DNA from: Streptomyces canus
GTDB taxonomy: Bacteria; Actinomycetota; Actinomycetes; Streptomycetales; Streptomycetaceae
Length of the DNA stretch: 64,000 nucleotides
Direction of reading: 5' to 3'
Assembly (NCBI RefSeq): GCF_030816965.1
Contig: NZ_JAUSYQ010000002.1
Span: 7,182,001-7,246,000, forward strand
This document shows, piece after piece, positions 11,169-19,891 of the stretch. Positions within the stretch are counted from its first letter, which is position 1; every line of letters starts with the position of its first letter. The notes under the pieces are model-generated. The model searched no databases. It was not told where the DNA came from and was given only the letters and a program-made list of their open reading frames with translations. Made by a program: the position numbers and the translations under genes.

Positions 11169-12584
11169 ATGGCAAAGGCACCTGTTCTCACACCCCGGGC
11201 GGACGACTTCCCGCGCTGGTACCAGGATCTGATCACCAAGGCCGAACTGGCCGACAACGGTCCGGTGCGCGGCACCATGGTCATCCGACCGTACGGGTAC
11301 GGACTGTGGGAGCGGATGCAGGCCGAGATGGACGCCCGCATCAAGGAGACGGGCACCCAGAACGCGTACTTCCCGCTGTTGATCCCGCAGTCGTACCTCA
11401 CCCGCGAGGCCGACCATGTCGAGGGGTTCGCGCCCGAACTCGCGGTGGTCACCCACGGCGGCGGCAAGGAACTCGAGGAACCCGCGGTCGTCCGCCCCAC
11501 CTCCGAAATGATCATCAACGACTACTTCTCGAAGTGGGTGCAGAGCTACCGCGACCTGCCGCTGCTGATCAACCAGTGGGCGAACGTGGTGCGTTGGGAA
11601 CTCAGGCCCCGGCTCTTCCTGCGGACGACGGAGTTCCTGTGGCAGGAGGGCCACACCGCGCACGCGACCGAGGAGGACGCGCGTGCGTTCGCCTCGCACA
11701 TCCACCGGCAGGTCTACGAGGACTTCATGACCGACGTCCTCGCCATGGACGTCGTCCCCGGCCGCAAGACCGTCAAGGAGCGCTTCGCCGGCGCCATCAA
11801 CACCCTCACGCTCGAAGGCATGATGGGCGACGGCAAGGCCCTCCAGATGGCCACCAGCCACGAGTTGGGCCAGAACTTCGCCAAGGCCTTCAACACCTCG
11901 TACCTGTCCAAGGACGGCACCCAGGAACTCGTCTGGCAGACCTCCTGGGGCTCGACCACCCGCATGATCGGCGCCCTGGTGATGATGCACGGTGACGACA
12001 ACGGCCTCCGCGTGCCGCCGCGGCTCGCGCAGATCCAGGTCGTCGTCCTCGCGATCAAGGGCGACGAGCCGGTTCTGGCCAAGGTCCGCGAGATCGGCGA
12101 CCGGTTGAAGACGGCGGGCATCCGCGTCCACGTCGACGACCGCACCGACACCCCCTTCGGCCGCCGCGCGGTCGACTGGGAGCTCAAGGGCGTACCGGTC
12201 CGCGTCGAGATCGGGCCCCGTGACCTGGCGAACGGCACCGCGATGGTGGCGCGGCGGATCCCGGGAGGGAAGGAGGCGATCGCCGTCGAGGATCTCGTAC
12301 GACTGCTCCCGGCCGTTCTCGAGGAGGACCAGGCGCTGCTGCTGGCCCAGTCCCGCGAGCGCCGCGCGTCCCGGACGACCGAGGTGTCGACGTTCGACGA
12401 AGCCGTCGAGGCCGCTGTCGCCGGCGGTTGGGCGCGGATCCCGTGGGCCACCCTCGGTGAAGAAGGCGAGGCCAGGCTGGCCGAGCACGCGGTGACCGTA
12501 CGGTGTCTGGTCGCGGAGGACGGGTCGGTGCCGAGCGCCGACGACGCGCCCGGTAACGTCGCGGTCGTCGCGCGCGCTTACTGA
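11169..12584 (+). CDS. proS: Archaeal/eukaryal-type prolyl-tRNA synthetase, probably a second copy
   Basis: A class IIa aminoacyl-tRNA synthetase joining proline to tRNA-Pro; 471 residues. The start VLTPRADDFPRWYQDLITKA is typical of the archaeal/eukaryal-type ProRS, which lacks the bacterial editing (INS) domain. Motif 2 is VVRWELRPRLFLRTTEF and motif 3 WGSTTRMIGALVMMHGDD. The anticodon-binding domain and the family's C-terminal tyrosine (VVARAY) are present. The C-terminal zinc domain normally carries a cysteine cluster; here only one cysteine remains (VRCLVAEDG). Streptomyces normally carry a bacterial-type proS elsewhere, so this is probably an extra copy. Confidence 0.9.
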   Translation: MAKAPVLTPRADDFPRWYQDLITKAELADNGPVRGTMVIRPYGYGLWERMQAEMDARIKETGTQNAYFPLLIPQSYLTREADHVEGFAPELAVVTHGGGKELEEPAVVRPTSEMIINDYFSKWVQSYRDLPLLINQWANVVRWELRPRLFLRTTEFLWQEGHTAHATEEDARAFASHIHRQVYEDFMTDVLAMDVVPGRKTVKERFAGAINTLTLEGMMGDGKALQMATSHELGQNFAKAFNTSYLSKDGTQELVWQTSWGSTTRMIGALVMMHGDDNGLRVPPRLAQIQVVVLAIKGDEPVLAKVREIGDRLKTAGIRVHVDDRTDTPFGRRAVDWELKGVPVRVEIGPRDLANGTAMVARRIPGGKEAIAVEDLVRLLPAVLEEDQALLLAQSRERRASRTTEVSTFDEAVEAAVAGGWARIPWATLGEEGEARLAEHAVTVRCLVAEDGSVPSADDAPGNVAVVARAY

Positions 12585-12844
12585 GGCAGCACCTTCCGGT
12601 GCGAGAGCGGCCGAAACGCCTCTTGCGCACCTGCGGATCACAATCGCACCGGCGCGTGGACACGATCTACGCGCCGGGGCGTACCTCACACTACGCACCA
12701 GCTTGGTATGAGCTGCGAGGCTTCTCCGCAGATCAGCGCACCCGCCCTCGTCTCCACGCATCAGCGGCAACTGACGGGTACGTGCAAAATATTTGGGATG
12801 CCCCGGAATAGGAACACAGGGGCACTCCGGCTCGTTGTCATTAC
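12585..12844. other. Intergenic region, ProRS to zinc-ribbon gene
   Basis: 260 bases with no convincing ORF. It contains the short palindrome ACCAGCTTGGT and an AT-richer patch near 12786-12795 (AAAATATTTG) that may belong to the promoter of the next gene. Confidence 0.35.
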
Positions 12845-13447
12845 GTGAGCACGACACAGACACCACCTGTACTCGCCGCAGAGCTGGCAGAGGCGTGGGC
12901 CGACATTCAGCGGTACCACCCCGAGCTGCCGGACCTTGCCGCGCCAGAGTCCCTGATCGGGGAGTCGTCGTCCGCGTGCGGTCACGAGCTCTCCTTCGAG
13001 CGACTGCTTCACGAGGCAGTCCACGGCATCGCCGCCGCGCGAGGCATCCGCGACACCTCCCGCGCCGGCCGCTACCACAACCGCAGATTCCTCGCGATCG
13101 CCGAGGAGATGGGCCTGGACCACCCCGAGGAGCCGCACCCGAGCAGCGGCTTCTCACTGGTCACGCTCACCCCCGAGGCGAAGCGTCGGTATCGCCCGAC
13201 CATCGATCAGCTCCAACGCGCCCTCAAGGCCCACACGGCGGCGACCTCCGCCGACACCGCTCGCTCCTTCCGGGGACCGGCGGCCCGTCACGGCTCCTCC
13301 GGAGGCGGGGTCCGGGTCAAGGCGGTCTGCGACTGCGGCCGCAATGTGAGGGTCGTCCCCTCCGTCCTGGCCCAGGCGCCGATCGTCTGCGGGGGCTGCG
13401 GCAAGCCGTTCCGCATCCCCGAGATCGTGGGCGCGGCGGCAAGCTGA
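12845..13447 (+). CDS. SprT-like HExxH protein with C-terminal zinc ribbon
   Basis: A 200-residue protein with HEAVH at residues 56-60, followed by GIAAARGIRDTSRAGRYHNRRF. This resembles the HExxH-plus-distal-His pattern of SprT-like zinc metalloproteins. The C-terminus holds two cysteine pairs (CDCG and CGGCG) in a rubredoxin-like ribbon. The middle is helical and charged. No membrane segment or signal peptide is seen, so it should be cytosolic. The GTG at 12845 is the first plausible start. It lies just before the ribosomal rpsP operon and is followed by a terminator hairpin. The substrate, and whether it is a protease at all, are unknown. Confidence 0.7.
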   Translation: MSTTQTPPVLAAELAEAWADIQRYHPELPDLAAPESLIGESSSACGHELSFERLLHEAVHGIAAARGIRDTSRAGRYHNRRFLAIAEEMGLDHPEEPHPSSGFSLVTLTPEAKRRYRPTIDQLQRALKAHTAATSADTARSFRGPAARHGSSGGGVRVKAVCDCGRNVRVVPSVLAQAPIVCGGCGKPFRIPEIVGAAAS

Positions 13448-13477
13448 GATCGCGGCTGCTCGTGGCAGTCGCGGTCT

Positions 13478-13514
13478 GCCCGAGGGCACCTGGAACGCCG
13501 GGTGCCCCTCGGGC
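13478..13514 (+). terminator. Terminator-like hairpin before rpsP
   Basis: Arms GCCCGAGGGCACC (13478-13490) and GGGTGCCCCTCGGGC (13500-13514) pair with one bulge around a nine-base loop, 30 bases after the upstream stop. No T-run follows. Confidence 0.65.
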
Positions 13515-13699
13515 ATGCACGTGCGCGGCCTCGGTCCGACGTGAGCCGCGGGGTGTGGCACAATGGCTAGCTGTACTCGACAGCCGCACAGGAACCCTCT
13601 CGCCTCCGGCTGACGCGTCCATCGGGCACTCGGGTACCGCAACCCCACGCGGCAATCTCGCCGTGCCCAACCACGTCAATTCCAGGAGAACCCACTCCC

Positions 13700-14119
13700 G
13701 TGGCAGTCAAGATCAAGCTGAAGCGTCTGGGCAAGATCCGTTCGCCTCACTACCGCATCGTCGTCGCCGACTCCCGCACCCGCCGTGACGGCCGTGCGAT
13801 CGAGGAGATCGGCCTGTACCACCCGGTGCAGAACCCCTCGCGCATCGAGGTCGACGCCGACCGTGTGGCGTACTGGCTCGGTGTCGGCGCGCAGCCGACC
13901 GAGCCCGTGCTCGCCATCCTGAAGAAGACCGGCGACTGGCAGAAGTTCAAGGGCGAGCCCGCCCCGGCTCCGCTGCTCCAGCCGGCCGAGAAGGCCGCGC
14001 GTCCCTCGTTCGAGGCCCTTGGTGGCGACGACGAGGGCAAGGGTGAGGCCATCACCCAGAAGAAGAAGGCTGAGAAGAAGGACGAGGCCGCGGCCGAGTC
14101 CGGGTCGACCGAGGCCTGA
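13700..14119 (+). CDS. rpsP: 30S ribosomal protein S16
   Basis: A 139-residue small-subunit protein. The N-terminal S16 core is clear ([20 protein letters not shown], then [15 protein letters not shown]). A 50-residue Lys/Glu/Ala-rich tail, common in actinobacteria, extends beyond the usual bacterial length of about 80. The GTG start follows a CCAGGAG sequence. It is first of the conserved rpsP-khpA-rimM-trmD cluster, linking ribosome assembly with tRNA methylation. Confidence 0.97.
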   Translation: MAVKIKLKRLGKIRSPHYRIVVADSRTRRDGRAIEEIGLYHPVQNPSRIEVDADRVAYWLGVGAQPTEPVLAILKKTGDWQKFKGEPAPAPLLQPAEKAARPSFEALGGDDEGKGEAITQKKKAEKKDEAAAESGSTEA

Positions 14120-14121
14120 GC

Positions 14122-14361
14122 ATGCTCGAGGAGGCTCTCGAGCACCTCGTGAAGGGCATCGTCGACAACCCTGACGATGTGCAGGTCGCCTCGCGCGACC
14201 TGCGCCGCGGGCGCGTTCTCGAGGTCCGGGTACACCCCGACGACCTCGGCAAGGTGATCGGCCGCAACGGCCGCACCGCGCGTGCCCTGCGCACCGTCGT
14301 GGGCGCCATCGGCGGCCGCGGTGTCCGCGTCGACCTCGTCGACGTCGACCACGTCCGCTGA
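14122..14361 (+). CDS. khpA: KH-domain RNA-binding protein KhpA
   Basis: A 79-residue single KH-domain protein. The GxxG loop appears in KVIGRNGRTARALRTVV. The ATG lies two bases after the rpsP stop, so translation is probably coupled. KhpA proteins bind RNA, often with KhpB/Jag, and are conserved between rpsP and rimM in Gram-positive bacteria. Confidence 0.93.
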   Translation: MLEEALEHLVKGIVDNPDDVQVASRDLRRGRVLEVRVHPDDLGKVIGRNGRTARALRTVVGAIGGRGVRVDLVDVDHVR

Positions 14362-14381
14362 CGTCAAACGCAGCACCGGCT

Positions 14382-14417
14382 CGGGCCGGGGAGGGCCATC
14401 GGGCCGTCCCCGGCCCG
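14382..14417 (+). terminator. GC-rich hairpin between khpA and rimM
   Basis: CGGGCCGGGGAGGGCC pairs with GGGCCGTCCCCGGCCCG around a three-base ATC loop, with one mismatch. It lies inside the ribosomal operon, so it may attenuate transcription or stabilise upstream mRNA rather than terminate fully. Confidence 0.6.
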
Positions 14418-14444
14418 TAGTCGTATGACAGGAGAGCAAGCACA

Positions 14445-14996
14445 GTGCAGCTGGTAGTCGCACGGATCGGCCGCGCCCACGGCATCAAGGGCGACGTCAC
14501 CGTCGAGGTACGAACCGACGAGCCCGAACTCAGGCTCGCCCCCGGCGCCGTCCTGGCCACCGACCCGCCCTCCACGGGGCCGCTCACCATCGAGGCCGGC
14601 CGCGTCCACAGCGGTCGTCTTCTCCTGCGCTTCGAGGGCGTGAAGGACCGCACCGCCGCCGAGGCCCTCCGCAACACCCTCCTGATCGCCGAGGTCGATC
14701 CGGAGGAGCTGCCGGAGGAGGAGGACGAGTACTACGACCACCAGCTGATGGACCTCGACGTGGTCACCGCGGACGGCGTCGAGGTCGGCCGGATCACCGA
14801 GATCTCGCACCTGCCCTCCCAGGACCTCTTCATCGTCGAGCGGCCCGACGGCAGTGAGGTGATGATCCCGTTCGTCGAGGAGATCGTCGCCGAGATCGAC
14901 CTGGCGGAGCAGAAGGCGGTCATCACACCACCGCCCGGGCTGATCGACGACCGCGCCGAGATCGCGTCCTCCCGGGACTCCGAGGACGAGTCCTGA
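14445..14996 (+). CDS. rimM: Ribosome maturation factor RimM
   Basis: A 183-residue 16S rRNA-processing factor that assists 30S head assembly and binds ribosomal protein S19. The N-terminal beta-barrel ([20 protein letters not shown]) and C-terminal PRC-barrel ([20 protein letters not shown], then [18 protein letters not shown]) are both visible. GTG start with AGGAGAG upstream. The stop overlaps the trmD start (TGATG). Confidence 0.96.
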   Translation: MQLVVARIGRAHGIKGDVTVEVRTDEPELRLAPGAVLATDPPSTGPLTIEAGRVHSGRLLLRFEGVKDRTAAEALRNTLLIAEVDPEELPEEEDEYYDHQLMDLDVVTADGVEVGRITEISHLPSQDLFIVERPDGSEVMIPFVEEIVAEIDLAEQKAVITPPPGLIDDRAEIASSRDSEDES

Positions 14997-15829
14997 TGCG
15001 GCTCGACGTCGTCACGATCTTCCCCGAGTACCTCGAACCCCTGAACGTCTCCCTGGTCGGCAAGGCACGCGCGCGTGGACAGCTGGACGTGCACGTCCAC
15101 GATCTGCGCGAGTGGACGTACGACCGGCACAACACCGTCGACGACACCCCGTACGGCGGCGGCCCGGGAATGGTCATGAAGACCGACCCCTGGGGGGACG
15201 CGCTGGACTGCGTGCTCGCGGACGGCTACGAGACGGGCTCCCACGCGCCCGCGCTCATCGTCCCCACCCCCAGCGGCCGCCCCTTCACCCAGGAACTCGC
15301 CGTGGAGCTGTCCGAGTGCCCCTGGCTGATCTTCACTCCGGCGCGCTACGAGGGCATCGACCGCCGAGTGATCGACGAGTACGCAACCCGGATGCCCGTC
15401 CACGAGGTGTCCATCGGCGACTACGTCCTCGCCGGCGGCGAAGCGGCCGTGCTGGTGGTCACCGAGGCCGTGGCCCGTCTGCTGCCCGGTGTTCTGGGCA
15501 ACGCCGAGTCGCACCGGGACGACTCCTTCGCGCCCGGAGCCATGGCGAACCTGCTCGAAGGACCCGTCTACACCAAGCCGCCCGAGTGGCGCGGCCGCGG
15601 CATCCCGGACGTGCTGCTCAGCGGGCACCACGGCAAGATCGCCCGCTGGCGCCGCGACGAGGCACTCCGGCGTACGGCGGCCAACCGGCCCGACCTCATC
15701 GAGCGCTGTGACCCGGGGGCCTTCGACAAGAAGGACCGCGAGATGCTCTCCATCCTGGGCTGGGCGCCGGACCCGGCGGGGGAGCCGTACGGCCGATTTT
15801 GGCGCAGGCCGGAAGCCGTGGAACAATAG
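14996..15829 (+). CDS. trmD: tRNA (guanine37-N1)-methyltransferase TrmD
   Basis: A 277-residue SPOUT-fold enzyme that methylates G37 of tRNAs using SAM and so prevents +1 frameshifting. Visible motifs are DVVTIFPEYL at the N-terminus, DDTPYGGGPGMVMK, ARYEGIDRRVID and the trefoil-knot segment SIGDYVLAGGEAAVLV. Start codon shared with the rimM stop. Confidence 0.97.
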   Translation: MRLDVVTIFPEYLEPLNVSLVGKARARGQLDVHVHDLREWTYDRHNTVDDTPYGGGPGMVMKTDPWGDALDCVLADGYETGSHAPALIVPTPSGRPFTQELAVELSECPWLIFTPARYEGIDRRVIDEYATRMPVHEVSIGDYVLAGGEAAVLVVTEAVARLLPGVLGNAESHRDDSFAPGAMANLLEGPVYTKPPEWRGRGIPDVLLSGHHGKIARWRRDEALRRTAANRPDLIERCDPGAFDKKDREMLSILGWAPDPAGEPYGRFWRRPEAVEQ

Positions 15830-15962
15830 GCCGCTGTTGTGCGTCGTCCGGCGTGCGCCCCTGCCACAGGGGGACACGACGCCCGCCCCGGCACGGACAG
15901 CCTCCTCACGAAACACTAGCTACCGCCGATGACCTGTGGCATGGGCGAAGAAAGCAGACGAA

Positions 15963-16313
15963 ATGTCTCACCTGCTCGACTCCGTCGACTCCGCGTCGCT
16001 GCGCAGCGACATCCCGGCCTTCCGCCCGGGTGACACCGTCAACGTCCACGTCCGCGTCATCGAGGGCAACCGCTCCCGTGTGCAGCAGTTCAAGGGCGTG
16101 GTGATCCGTCGCCAGGGCGCCGGTGTCCGCGAGACCTTCACGGTCCGCAAGGTCTCGTTCTCCGTCGGCGTCGAGCGCACCTTCCCGGTGCACACCCCGA
16201 TCGTCGAGAAGATCGAGCTCGTCACCCGCGGTGACGTGCGCCGCGCGAAGCTGTACTACCTGCGCGAGCTCCGCGGCAAGGCCGCGAAGATCAAGGAGAA
16301 GCGCGACAACTGA
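15963..16313 (+). CDS. rplS: 50S ribosomal protein L19
   Basis: A 116-residue large-subunit protein at the 30S-50S interface. The motifs [20 protein letters not shown] and [17 protein letters not shown] text (here [13 protein letters not shown]) are diagnostic, with [18 protein letters not shown] at the end. The frame is open nine codons further upstream, but MSHLLDSVD at 15963 is the conserved start. The 133-base gap after trmD leaves room for its own promoter. Confidence 0.97.
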   Translation: MSHLLDSVDSASLRSDIPAFRPGDTVNVHVRVIEGNRSRVQQFKGVVIRRQGAGVRETFTVRKVSFSVGVERTFPVHTPIVEKIELVTRGDVRRAKLYYLRELRGKAAKIKEKRDN

Positions 16314-16358
16314 GCGCTTTTCGGAGGTCACAGCGGGGCCGGATAGCATCTGGCTCCG

Positions 16359-17054
16359 ATGGACACCGAAGCACAGCCGACGGAGCGCGACCGCTCCTCC
16401 CGCCCCGCACCAGGGGCCGCGGAGGGACGGTCGCGTTTCGCGTTGGTGTCGCGGATCACCGAGGGGCTGCCGGGGGGCCGGATCTCCCTGGCCCTGCTGC
16501 TCTGCCTGGTCTTTCTTCTGCTGATCAGTACGTTCGTGGTCAGACCATTCCAGATTCCCAGCGGATCCATGGAAAACGGATTGAGGATCGGGGACCGCGT
16601 TCTCGTAAATAGGTTGGCGTACCGTTTCGGTGCCGAGCCGCGGCGGGGAGATGTGGTCGTGTTCGACGGAACCGGGTATTTCGGGGACGGGGACTACATC
16701 AAACGCGTTGTGGGTGTGGGGGGAGACCACGTGGTCTGCTGCGACAAGGTGGGGAGGATCGAGGTGAACGGCCGGTCGGTCGACGAATCGGGCTTCCTGT
16801 ACCCGGGCGACAGCCCGTCCTCGGTGTCCTTCGACGTCGAGGTGCCCGACGGCGCGCTGTTCGTCCTCGGCGACCATCGCAGCGTCTCCAGCGACTCCCG
16901 GGACCATCTGGGCTCACCGGGCGGCGGCATGATCCCCGTCGGCGACGTTCTCGGACGGGCCGACTGGATCCTCTGGCCCGCCGGCCACGCCACCCGTCTG
17001 CACCGTTCGGCCGCCTACGCGCGCGTGCCCGCAGCGGAGGGCGCGCATGGGTAA
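16359..17054 (+). CDS. sipW: Type I signal peptidase (SipW-type)
   Basis: Membrane serine protease that removes signal peptides from exported proteins; 231 residues. A single N-terminal membrane segment (about 43-60) precedes the catalytic serine in IPSGSM (Ser70). The general-base lysine is in YIKRVVGVGGD (Lys115), and the box E motif appears as VLGDHRSVSSDSRDHLG. No C-terminal membrane anchor is visible, unlike sipZ downstream. First of four consecutive signal peptidase genes, an arrangement described in S. lividans and S. coelicolor as sipW-X-Y-Z. Its end overlaps sipX by eight bases. Confidence 0.9.
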   Translation: MDTEAQPTERDRSSRPAPGAAEGRSRFALVSRITEGLPGGRISLALLLCLVFLLLISTFVVRPFQIPSGSMENGLRIGDRVLVNRLAYRFGAEPRRGDVVVFDGTGYFGDGDYIKRVVGVGGDHVVCCDKVGRIEVNGRSVDESGFLYPGDSPSSVSFDVEVPDGALFVLGDHRSVSSDSRDHLGSPGGGMIPVGDVLGRADWILWPAGHATRLHRSAAYARVPAAEGAHG

Positions 17055-18141
17055 CCGCGGCAAACCGCGCGGTGTGTCGAGCTCCGCCGCCGACAATCTG
17101 CTGCCCACCGGCGTCCGGCGTTCCGTCGGCCCCACGGGCGGCCGTTCGCGCGCGGAGCGGCGCAAGCTCCAGCGCAAGGTCAAGCGGCGCAGGAGGCGCG
17201 GCGCGGTCAAGGAGATTCCCCTCCTCGTCGGCGTGGCCGTCCTCATAGCCCTGGTCCTGAAGACCTTCCTCGTGCAGGCGTTCGTGATCCCGTCCGGCTC
17301 GATGGAACAGACGATCCGGATCGGCGACCGCGTCCTGGTCGACAAGTTCACCCCGTGGTTCGGCTCCGAGCCGCAGCGCGGGGACGTCGTCGTCTTCAAG
17401 GACCCCGGCGGCTGGCTCCAGGACGAGCAGACCACGACGAAGAAGGACGACCCCGTCGTCGTCAAGCAGGTCAAGGAGGGCCTGACCTTCATCGGCCTGC
17501 TGCCGTCCGACAACGAGAAGGACCTCATCAAGCGGGTCGTCGGGGTCGGTGGCGACCGCGTCAAGTGCTGCGACACCCAGGGGCGGGTCACCGTCAACGG
17601 CGTCCCCCTGAGCGAGACCGACTACCTCTATCCCGGAAACGCCCCCTCCACCCAGCAGTTCGACATCACCGTCCCGCAGGGGCGGCTGTGGGTGATGGGG
17701 GACCACCGGGCCAACTCTGCGGACTCCCGCTCGCACCAGGACACCGACTACGGCGGCACCGTCTCCCTGGACTCGGTGGTCGGACGGGCCATGGTCATCG
17801 CGTGGCCCTTTGGGCACTGGACCACCCTGAAAGAACCGAAAACTTACTCTTCCGTGGCCGACTCGGCATCAGGGACGACCTCAGGCTCCCAGGCGTCGCT
17901 TAGGGTTGCTCCCGAGGATCCGAACGAAGCGATCCAACTCCCGAGCCCTGCGGAACTCCCGCTCGTTATGGGAGTGGTGGGCCTGCGCCGAATCTGGGGC
18001 AGGCGGCGGCACAGAGTAAGGAGTTGGCGTGGGGGATGTGGCGGTTGGCGCACGATCCGGGCACGACGGCGAGGAGCACCGCGGACGTCCCGTGGAAGCA
18101 GCCGACCCGGCCGCGGACAGCGCCGTGACCTCCGGGAGTGA
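17047..18141 (+). CDS. sipX: Type I signal peptidase (SipX-type)
   Basis: 364 residues. An Arg/Lys-rich cytoplasmic N-terminus (RKLQRKVKRRRRR) is followed by a membrane segment at about 56-72, catalytic Ser85 in IPSGSM and Lys162 in LIKRVVGVGGD. The box E motif is VMGDHRANSADSRSHQ. A short hydrophobic stretch (LPLVMGVVGL) near residue 305 precedes a very basic tail. The last 113 bases overlap the sipY start out of frame, so the 37 or so C-terminal residues, rich in Arg and Gly, are encoded in the same DNA as the sipY N-terminus. Confidence 0.9.
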   Translation: MGNRGKPRGVSSSAADNLLPTGVRRSVGPTGGRSRAERRKLQRKVKRRRRRGAVKEIPLLVGVAVLIALVLKTFLVQAFVIPSGSMEQTIRIGDRVLVDKFTPWFGSEPQRGDVVVFKDPGGWLQDEQTTTKKDDPVVVKQVKEGLTFIGLLPSDNEKDLIKRVVGVGGDRVKCCDTQGRVTVNGVPLSETDYLYPGNAPSTQQFDITVPQGRLWVMGDHRANSADSRSHQDTDYGGTVSLDSVVGRAMVIAWPFGHWTTLKEPKTYSSVADSASGTTSGSQASLRVAPEDPNEAIQLPSPAELPLVMGVVGLRRIWGRRRHRVRSWRGGCGGWRTIRARRRGAPRTSRGSSRPGRGQRRDLRE

Positions 18142-19000
18142 CTCCCGGGCGACTGAGGACGGCATGGCGACGGAGGTCAAGGGAGGGGGGCCGGGCGACT
18201 CGGCTCCCAGGGCGAAGAAGCCGCGCTCCTTCTGGAAGGAGCTGCCCATCCTGGTCGGCATCGCGCTCGTGCTGGCGCTGCTGATCAAGACGTTTCTGGT
18301 GCAGGCCTTCTCGATCCCCTCCGACTCGATGCAGAACACCCTCCAGGAGGGCGACCGCGTCCTGGTCGACAAGCTCACCCCGTGGTTCGGCTCCGAGCCC
18401 GAGCGCGGCGAGGTCGTCGTCTTCCACGACCCCGACAACTGGCTGGCGGGCGAGCCGACGGCGGACCCGAACGCCGTACAGACGTTCCTCTCCTGGATCG
18501 GCCTGATGCCGTCCGCCGAGGAGAAGGACCTCATCAAGCGCGTCGTCGGCGTCGGTGGTGACACGGTCTCCTGTGAGGGCACCGGTCCGCTGAAGGTCAA
18601 CGGCAAGGCGCTGAGCGAGGCGTCCTACGTCTACCCCGGCAACACGCCGTGCAGCCAGGACGACCAGGGCGGCACGTTCACGGTGAAGGTCCCCAAGGGT
18701 TACATCTGGGTGATGGGCGACCACCGGCAGAACTCCCGTGACTCGCGCTACAACCAGTCGGACAAGCACCACGGCATGGTCCCGGTCGACGACGTCGTCG
18801 GACGCGCCGTCGTGAAGGCCTGGCCGCTCAACCGCTGGGGCACGCTGCCCAAGCCCGACACCTTCGACCAGGCCGGCATCAACAACGGGTCGTCGGCCTC
18901 CGCCGCCCTGACGGTCGCGCCGCAGGGGATCGCCCTCGTCGGTGTGGTGCCGGTGGCATTGTGGCGGCGCAGGAAGATCACCGTGGAGCGGACCCGCTGA
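18029..19000 (+). CDS. sipY: Type I signal peptidase (SipY-type)
   Basis: 323 residues. The GTG at 18029 has an AAGGAG ribosome binding site (18018-18023) five bases upstream, the best in this cluster, and is preferred over an internal ATG at 18164. A membrane segment at about 70-88 is followed by catalytic Ser100 in the variant motif IPSDSM and Lys170 in LIKRVVGVGGD. Box E is VMGDHRQNSRDSRYNQ. A weak C-terminal hydrophobic segment (GIALVGVVPVALW) is followed by positive charges. It begins inside sipX. Confidence 0.9.
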   Translation: MGDVAVGARSGHDGEEHRGRPVEAADPAADSAVTSGSDSRATEDGMATEVKGGGPGDSAPRAKKPRSFWKELPILVGIALVLALLIKTFLVQAFSIPSDSMQNTLQEGDRVLVDKLTPWFGSEPERGEVVVFHDPDNWLAGEPTADPNAVQTFLSWIGLMPSAEEKDLIKRVVGVGGDTVSCEGTGPLKVNGKALSEASYVYPGNTPCSQDDQGGTFTVKVPKGYIWVMGDHRQNSRDSRYNQSDKHHGMVPVDDVVGRAVVKAWPLNRWGTLPKPDTFDQAGINNGSSASAALTVAPQGIALVGVVPVALWRRRKITVERTR

Positions 19001-19117
19001 TCAGAACCCGGTCACCGGGGGTGCCGCGCTACCTGGCGAAAGCTTTGCGGAGCGGGTGACCCCGGCCGGGGAGGAGGGGCTGCCCCGGCCCGGTACCGCC
19101 GGGTAGGGTGCGGGTCC

Positions 19118-19891
19118 ATGGGTGGCGAGAGCACTACACGTACGGCCCCGCGGAGCGGCGGCACCAGCACGGGCCCGGTGGGCGGCCGGACCGGACAGCG
19201 ACTGTCCGGACTGGCCGTCGCGCTGGGCCTGGTGCTGTTTCTCGGGGGATTCGCCTGGGGAGCGGTGCTGTACCTGCCGTACACCGTGCCCACCGGCTCG
19301 ATGACGCCCACGATCGACGCGGGCGACCGGGTGCTGGCGCAGCGCGTCGACGGCGACGAGATACGCCGGGGCGATGTCGTCGTCTTCACCGACAAGAGCT
19401 GGGTGACCGGCGCCTCGGTGGTCAAGCGGGTCGTCGCGGTCGGCGGGGACACCGTCGCCTGCTGCACCGACGGGAAGCTGACCGTCAACGGTAAGAAGAT
19501 CGACGAGACCTATCTCAAGGGCAGCGTGGTCGAGGACAAGTCCATCCCGAACGTGAAGGTGCCCCAAGGCCGCCTGTTCCTGCTCGGCGACGAGCGCCAG
19601 GGCTCGCTGGACTCCTCAGCCCACCTCACCGACGCCGCCCAGGGCACCGTCGCACGCTCGGCCGTGACCGCTCGGGTGGACGCCGTCGTCTGGCCCATGA
19701 AGGGCATGCTGGAGCGCCCCACCGGCTTCGAGCCGCTCGGCGCGCTCTCCTCGCCCGGACCGCTGCGTACGATCTTCATCCTGATCATCGTCGGCGCGGT
19801 GCTTGTACTGGGCGGTGGGGCGTACGGGCCCGTCGCCAAGCTCTTCGGCGGGCGCTCCCGCGTCCGGACGGAGCCCGCCGGTGCCCGCTGA
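19118..19891 (+). CDS. sipZ: Type I signal peptidase (SipZ-type)
   Basis: 257 residues. N-terminal membrane segment at about 30-52, catalytic Ser61 in VPTGSM and Lys103 in VVKRVVAVGGD; box E is LLGDERQGSLDSS. It has a clear C-terminal membrane anchor (FILIIVGAVLVLGGGAYG), giving a two-anchor topology. It is the most divergent of the four paralogues and has its own 117-base upstream gap. It overlaps the start of the NUDIX gene by 11 bases. Confidence 0.9.
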   Translation: MGGESTTRTAPRSGGTSTGPVGGRTGQRLSGLAVALGLVLFLGGFAWGAVLYLPYTVPTGSMTPTIDAGDRVLAQRVDGDEIRRGDVVVFTDKSWVTGASVVKRVVAVGGDTVACCTDGKLTVNGKKIDETYLKGSVVEDKSIPNVKVPQGRLFLLGDERQGSLDSSAHLTDAAQGTVARSAVTARVDAVVWPMKGMLERPTGFEPLGALSSPGPLRTIFILIIVGAVLVLGGGAYGPVAKLFGGRSRVRTEPAGAR

